A DNA stretch of 8,856 nt, from assembly GCA_022013615.1 (NCBI GenBank), contig JAKLQB010000865.1:1-8856 (forward strand), given 5' to 3'. Each line of letters begins with the position of its first letter. Position 1 is the first letter of the stretch. The DNA comes from Desulfobacterales bacterium (GTDB taxonomy: Bacteria; Desulfobacterota; DSM-4660; Desulfatiglandales; Desulfatiglandaceae). Positions 5,530-8,856 of the stretch are shown here, piece by piece. The translations under genes were made by a program, and so were the position numbers. The notes beneath the pieces were generated by a model. The model worked only from the letters and a program-made list of their open reading frames with translations, ran no database searches and was not told the DNA's origin.

Positions 5530-6921
5530 TTACTGCACGCATGCGGGTTCGGGGATCAGCTTGCCGGGATTGATGATATCATCGGGATCAAACGCCTTTT
5601 TTATACTGCGCTCAAATTCCAGATCGGTTTCGCAAAAAATGAAAGATATTTCCTTCAGCTTTTCAAGCCCGACCCCATGTTCGCCGCTGATTGTGCCCCC
5701 TGCGTCAGCGCAAATTTTCAAAATCTCTGTGGATGCTTTGAGAACCCGCTCCTTTTCTTCAGGGTCCCTTTCGTCAAACATAATAAGAGGATGGAGGTTT
5801 CCATCACCTGCATGAAACACATTTCCAATGGGAAGGTCATACTTTTTGCCCACTTCAATGACCTTGGCCAGAACCTCCGGCAGCTTGGTACGGGGCACTG
5901 TGCCGTCACAACACATGTAACTGGGCCTTACCTGGCCTACAGCGCCAAAAGCTCCTTTACGGCCTGCCCAGAGCAAGTTCCTTTCTGTCTCGTCCTTTGC
6001 CAGCTTCACTTCCCGGACATTATTTCGCCTGCAGATTTCCATAATCTGCCGGATCTTCTCATCCATGCCCTCGGGCATGCCATCGAGTTCGATAATCAGC
6101 ACGGCCGCGGCGTCTAACGGATATCCCGCCTTAATGGTTTCTTCTACCGCGCGCATAACCGTATTGTCCATCATCTCAAGGGTAGCAGGGACTATGCCTT
6201 CGGCAATAATGGCCGAAACCGTGTTGGCCCCGTCTTCAATGGTGTCGTAGACTGCCAGCATAGTCTTGACAGCCTCGGGTGCCCGCTCCAGTTTCAGCAC
6301 TATTTTAGTCACCAGGCCTAGCGTGCCTTCACTGCCCACAAGAATACCTATGAGATCATAGCCAGGATTATCCCGGGACTCTCCGCCGGTCCACACCACA
6401 GTGCCATCATTGAGCACCACCTCCAGCCCAAGCACATGGTTCGAAGTGACCCCATATTTTAGACAGTGGGGGCCCCCTGAATTTTCAGCAATATTGCCTC
6501 CAAGTGTAGAAACCTTCTGGCTTGCCGGGTCAGGCTGGTAGACGAATCCTTTTTTCAGCACCTCAGTTTGCAGATCCAGGGTTATGACCCCAGGTTCCAC
6601 TGTGGCCGTCCGGTTGGCAATGGCAATGTCCAAAATGCGATTCATCCGGGAGAAATGAACAATAATGCCGCCTTTTATGGGAATTGTACCGCCTGTCAGG
6701 TTGGTGCCAGATCCCCGGCCGAGTATGGGGATCTTTTCCTTATAGGCCAGGGCCATAATTTTTGACACTTCCTCAGTTGTTGCGGGCAATACGACTACAT
6801 CAGGCATTGCTTTTTCCAGGGAGGCGTCATAACTGTAGAGTGCAAGGTCCATGTCCGAAGACAGGACATGTTCAGGACCTACGATTTCTTTCAAGCGCAC
6901 TATTAGTGCTTGTTTTTCCAT
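5530..6921 (-). CDS. glcD: Glycolate/D-lactate oxidase FAD subunit, GlcD-like
   Basis: A 463-residue flavoprotein and first gene of the operon. The FAD-binding domain shows the PDVVVLPATTEEVSKIM entry near residues 40-56, then GRGSGTNLTGGTIP near 68-81, and further on PDPASQKVSTLGGNIAENSGG and ILVGSEGTLGLVTK. The C-terminal FAD-oxidase domain holds HAGDGNLH at residues 370-377 and ISGEHGVG with Glu 414 and His 415, the conserved metal- and substrate-binding motifs, and closes with DPDDIINPGKL. Known relatives oxidise glycolate to glyoxylate or D-lactate to pyruvate and pass electrons through a GlcF-type Fe-S subunit. Its length matches the family. The ATG at 6919-6921 has GGAGG eight bases upstream and follows a good promoter; a TTG further up the frame is not needed. 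Which 2-hydroxyacid it uses cannot be decided here. Confidence 0.9.
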   Translation of the reverse strand: MEKQALIVRLKEIVGPEHVLSSDMDLALYSYDASLEKAMPDVVVLPATTEEVSKIMALAYKEKIPILGRGSGTNLTGGTIPIKGGIIVHFSRMNRILDIAIANRTATVEPGVITLDLQTEVLKKGFVYQPDPASQKVSTLGGNIAENSGGPHCLKYGVTSNHVLGLEVVLNDGTVVWTGGESRDNPGYDLIGILVGSEGTLGLVTKIVLKLERAPEAVKTMLAVYDTIEDGANTVSAIIAEGIVPATLEMMDNTVMRAVEETIKAGYPLDAAAVLIIELDGMPEGMDEKIRQIMEICRRNNVREVKLAKDETERNLLWAGRKGAFGAVGQVRPSYMCCDGTVPRTKLPEVLAKVIEVGKKYDLPIGNVFHAGDGNLHPLIMFDERDPEEKERVLKASTEILKICADAGGTISGEHGVGLEKLKEISFIFCETDLEFERSIKKAFDPDDIINPGKLIPEPACVQ

Positions 6922-6927
6922 GATGGA

Positions 6928-6934
6928 TTCCTCC
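6928..6934 (-). promoter_or_regulatory. Strong ribosome binding site of the glcD-like gene
   Basis: Minus-strand GGAGGAA, with GGAGG eight bases before the ATG at 6921, is close to the ideal anti-16S match and fixes the start. Confidence 0.75.
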
Positions 6935-6952
6935 AAACACAAAATTTTGACA

Positions 6953-6982
6953 ATTTTACCTATCTCAAGGAGTTTTCGTCAA
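6953..6982 (-). promoter_or_regulatory. Predicted sigma70-type promoter of the glc-like operon
   Basis: On the minus strand TTGACG (plus 6977-6982) and TAAAAT (plus 6953-6958) are separated by 18 bases; each matches its consensus in five of six positions. Transcription would begin near 6946, giving a leader of about 25 bases that includes the GGAGGAA ribosome site. The surrounding DNA is A+T-rich and lies just after the terminator of the upstream gene. No operator palindrome is obvious. Confidence 0.55.
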
Positions 6983-7024
6983 ATGGAAAAATAGAGGAAA
7001 CAATTAAAGGCAATTTTTTTAAAT

Positions 7025-7055
7025 AAAAAAAGGGGTTGCTTAGCAACCCCTTTTT
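7025..7055 (-). terminator. Rho-independent terminator after the sugar-phosphate transferase gene
   Basis: GGGGTTGC at 7032-7039 and GCAACCCC at 7043-7050 form a perfect stem around a three-base loop, flanked by an A run at 7025-7031 and T's at 7051-7055. Read on the minus strand, the stem ends in a run of seven U's, 30 bases after the stop at 7085. The symmetrical A/T flanks mean it could also stop plus-strand transcription. Confidence 0.9.
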
Positions 7056-7084
7056 CAATATTCATTGGCAAATGGCAAAAGAGA

Positions 7085-8856
7085 CTAACTGAGAATCAAC
7101 TGCATCTGCTTGACCTCCACTTCTGCACCCATATTAGCGCAAAGGCTCCTAATTTCCCTTTTCTTTTCCAAGCCGTTCTCCTTAAAGGAAACAATAACCT
7201 CTTTGACCTTGTGTTTTTTGATAATTTCCTTAAGGTCTTTCTGATCTCCAAGGACAGGATACCCTTTGATCTTACGGCCATGTATCCTGGGATTGTCATC
7301 AACAAAGCCCACAAGAACCAGTCCGAGATCACGGTTGGCCTCAATCTCCTTCATGGTCATCTGCCCACCAGCCCCTGCGCCATAGATGAGAGTAGCTTTA
7401 CCCTTTTTGTTTCCTTTGCGTATCCCTTCGTCCAGCAAGCGGAAAGAGAGCCTGGAAAGCGAGATGAGGACCAGCATGAGAACCCAGTAGATGGCGAAAA
7501 CTGCCCGGGAGAAACTCTGGAAGCGATAAATGGTGAGAAGGATTAGAATGGGCAGAACTGTACCCACTGTAACTGCCTTGATATAGCCAATGAGATCCCT
7601 GAGTCCCGTGCTTTCCCATACACCCCGGTAGACACCCATAATGTAGAAAGACAGGATTTGACAGGCGATTACGATGGGCAGGGAGTTCAGAAACATATGC
7701 AAGTCTTTCCCAATGGATCCCTCAAAGCGCAAAAAGTAGGCCGTGTAATAGGCCACTGTAATCAAAATCAAATCCAAGAGGACTTCAAAGAGTCTTCTCC
7801 TGTAAGTAATCTCCACGATGACAGGAGTAAAAACCCCCAAACCATTGTTTGAGATGATGGATTCTTCTGGATAGACCTTAACCTTCGCGAGATAGATCCA
7901 GAAAAAGAGTACAAACAGGAGATAAAATACAGTCACGATCAGGCTGCTCCATATGCTGAAATATCGGATAGCAAGGGCAACCAGGCCGGAGGCCACGGCA
8001 AAGGCATACAGGACCAAAACCGCCTTTTTCTCTGAAAACCCTATGGCCACCATACGGTGGGAAGAATGATCTCTTCCACCCTGGGAGATTGGGCGACGGA
8101 ATAGCTTTCGCATAAAGCTCACAAATCCCGTATCCAATATGGGGATGAATAAAATTAGGATAGGAACAGCAATTACTGAGAGCACATGCACAAAGCTTCC
8201 ACCCCCCATCTGCTGGGAAGTTCCTGTCATTGTGAGGCAGGCCAGCACAAAACCAATGAACAGGCTTCCTGCGTCACCCATAAAAATGGAGGCCGGGTTG
8301 AAGTTATAGATCAAAAATCCCAGGATAGCGCCTAAGTATGCCGCACTTATCAACAATATGGGGCCTCCCGAGACAAGGGATTGGGGCCCCATGAAATACC
8401 ATAAAAACAGAAATGCCCCGCAAATAAAGGCTATACCGGCGGAAAGGCCATCCATGTTATCCAGGAGGTTAAAGGCATTAGTGATCCCCACCACCCAGAG
8501 AATGGACAAAAACAGATTGACTGTCTTGGAATCAACCCACCCGAGACGAAAACCGAAAAACATCAAGATAGATGTAATGATTATTTGTCCTGCCAGTTTG
8601 TGCTGCGGGTCCATATTAAAAATATCATCTGCCAGACCCAGCGCAAAAATGGCTGAAGCGCACAGCATCATAGGTAGAAAAGGACGCCCATAGGTGGCCC
8701 AATCCGTCAATCCGGCGGCCAGGATCCATACGGTCAACGTGGCGCCATAAATACTAATGCCCCCCAGAAGGGCTGTGGTCTTTTTGTGCCCTCCATTGTC
8801 CTTTTGCACAGCCACCTTGCCGTACGCAATAGCAAGCCTCCTAACGAGGGGGGTCA
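7085..8856 (-). CDS. WecA/MraY-type polyprenyl-phosphate sugar-1-phosphate transferase fused to a FlaA1/CapD-like N-terminal half (5' end cut)
   Basis: The frame stays open to the window edge, so the start lies beyond it: the 13 codons before the GTG at 8815 encode LVRRLAIAYGKV, typical of this family's N-terminus. Of 589 visible residues, about 1-310 form the glycosyltransferase family 4 domain: GLADD (Asp 76-77), NAFNLLDNMDGL (126-137), FMGDAGS (Asp 194) and GGRDHSSHR (His 263, 266), with many membrane helices. Relatives move a sugar-1-phosphate from a UDP-sugar to undecaprenyl phosphate. From about residue 350 follow more membrane helices with FLRFEG and MGVYRGVW, then a Rossmann-like domain with IYGAGAGGQ near 490-498 and LVGFVDDNPRIHGRKIKGYPV. 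These match the front half of FlaA1/CapD/WbpM proteins, but the catalytic SDR half is absent: the protein ends 92 residues after the glycine loop. Likely an inner-membrane enzyme that starts a surface polysaccharide. A terminator follows. Confidence 0.85.
   Translation of the reverse strand, partial: TPLVRRLAIAYGKVAVQKDNGGHKKTTALLGGISIYGATLTVWILAAGLTDWATYGRPFLPMMLCASAIFALGLADDIFNMDPQHKLAGQIIITSILMFFGFRLGWVDSKTVNLFLSILWVVGITNAFNLLDNMDGLSAGIAFICGAFLFLWYFMGPQSLVSGGPILLISAAYLGAILGFLIYNFNPASIFMGDAGSLFIGFVLACLTMTGTSQQMGGGSFVHVLSVIAVPILILFIPILDTGFVSFMRKLFRRPISQGGRDHSSHRMVAIGFSEKKAVLVLYAFAVASGLVALAIRYFSIWSSLIVTVFYLLFVLFFWIYLAKVKVYPEESIISNNGLGVFTPVIVEITYRRRLFEVLLDLILITVAYYTAYFLRFEGSIGKDLHMFLNSLPIVIACQILSFYIMGVYRGVWESTGLRDLIGYIKAVTVGTVLPILILLTIYRFQSFSRAVFAIYWVLMLVLISLSRLSFRLLDEGIRKGNKKGKATLIYGAGAGGQMTMKEIEANRDLGLVLVGFVDDNPRIHGRKIKGYPVLGDQKDLKEIIKKHKVKEVIVSFKENGLEKKREIRSLCANMGAEVEVKQMQLILS

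Noticed and set aside
5446..6117. Long plus-strand open frame opposite the glcD-like gene
   Set aside because: It mirrors a well-conserved flavoprotein on the other strand, has no recognisable domain and includes the palindrome; an antisense shadow.

Overview
The window looks like chromosomal DNA of an anaerobic or facultatively anaerobic bacterium of moderate GC content. A deltaproteobacterial (Desulfobacterota-like) host is my best guess. It rests on gene content (an oxidase operon for 2-hydroxyacids that uses CCG-domain Fe-S protein, next to a glyoxylate-type aminotransferase) and on the style of the intergenic repeats, not on a marker gene, so it is a weak inference. I see no rRNA, tRNA, CRISPR array, integrase or transposase.

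Layout. Bases 1-1112 (+ strand) hold a compact gene string: the 3' end of a class V (alanine/serine-glyoxylate type) aminotransferase, a small cyclophilin-like-fold protein, and the front half of a small alpha/beta hydrolase. The hydrolase breaks off where the DNA becomes strikingly A+T-rich. The A+T-rich stretch (about 1028-2690) carries one intact amidohydrolase of the YtcJ type and looks acquired; it appears to have replaced the rest of the hydrolase gene.

Bases 2697-6921 (- strand) are a three-gene operon read glcD-like, glcE-like, glcF-like. It encodes two paralogous FAD-binding oxidoreductase subunits and an iron-sulfur subunit with two ferredoxin-type clusters and two CCG domains. Together these should oxidise glycolate, D-lactate or a related 2-hydroxyacid and pass electrons to a carrier. 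A good sigma70-type promoter lies before glcD, and all three starts have clear Shine-Dalgarno sequences. The gap between the first two genes is almost filled by a nested palindrome. If the substrate is glycolate, the glyoxylate formed could be aminated to glycine by the aminotransferase at the left edge, but that gene is on the other strand and the link is only suggestive.

A strong rho-independent terminator at about 7025-7055 separates this operon from the last gene (7085-8856, - strand, cut by the window edge). That gene encodes a polytopic membrane protein in which a WecA/MraY-type polyprenyl-phosphate sugar-1-phosphate transferase is joined to the membrane and nucleotide-binding N-terminal half of a FlaA1/CapD/WbpM-like protein, without the catalytic epimerase/dehydratase half. 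It probably starts a surface polysaccharide. No stretch over 300 bases lacks a gene.
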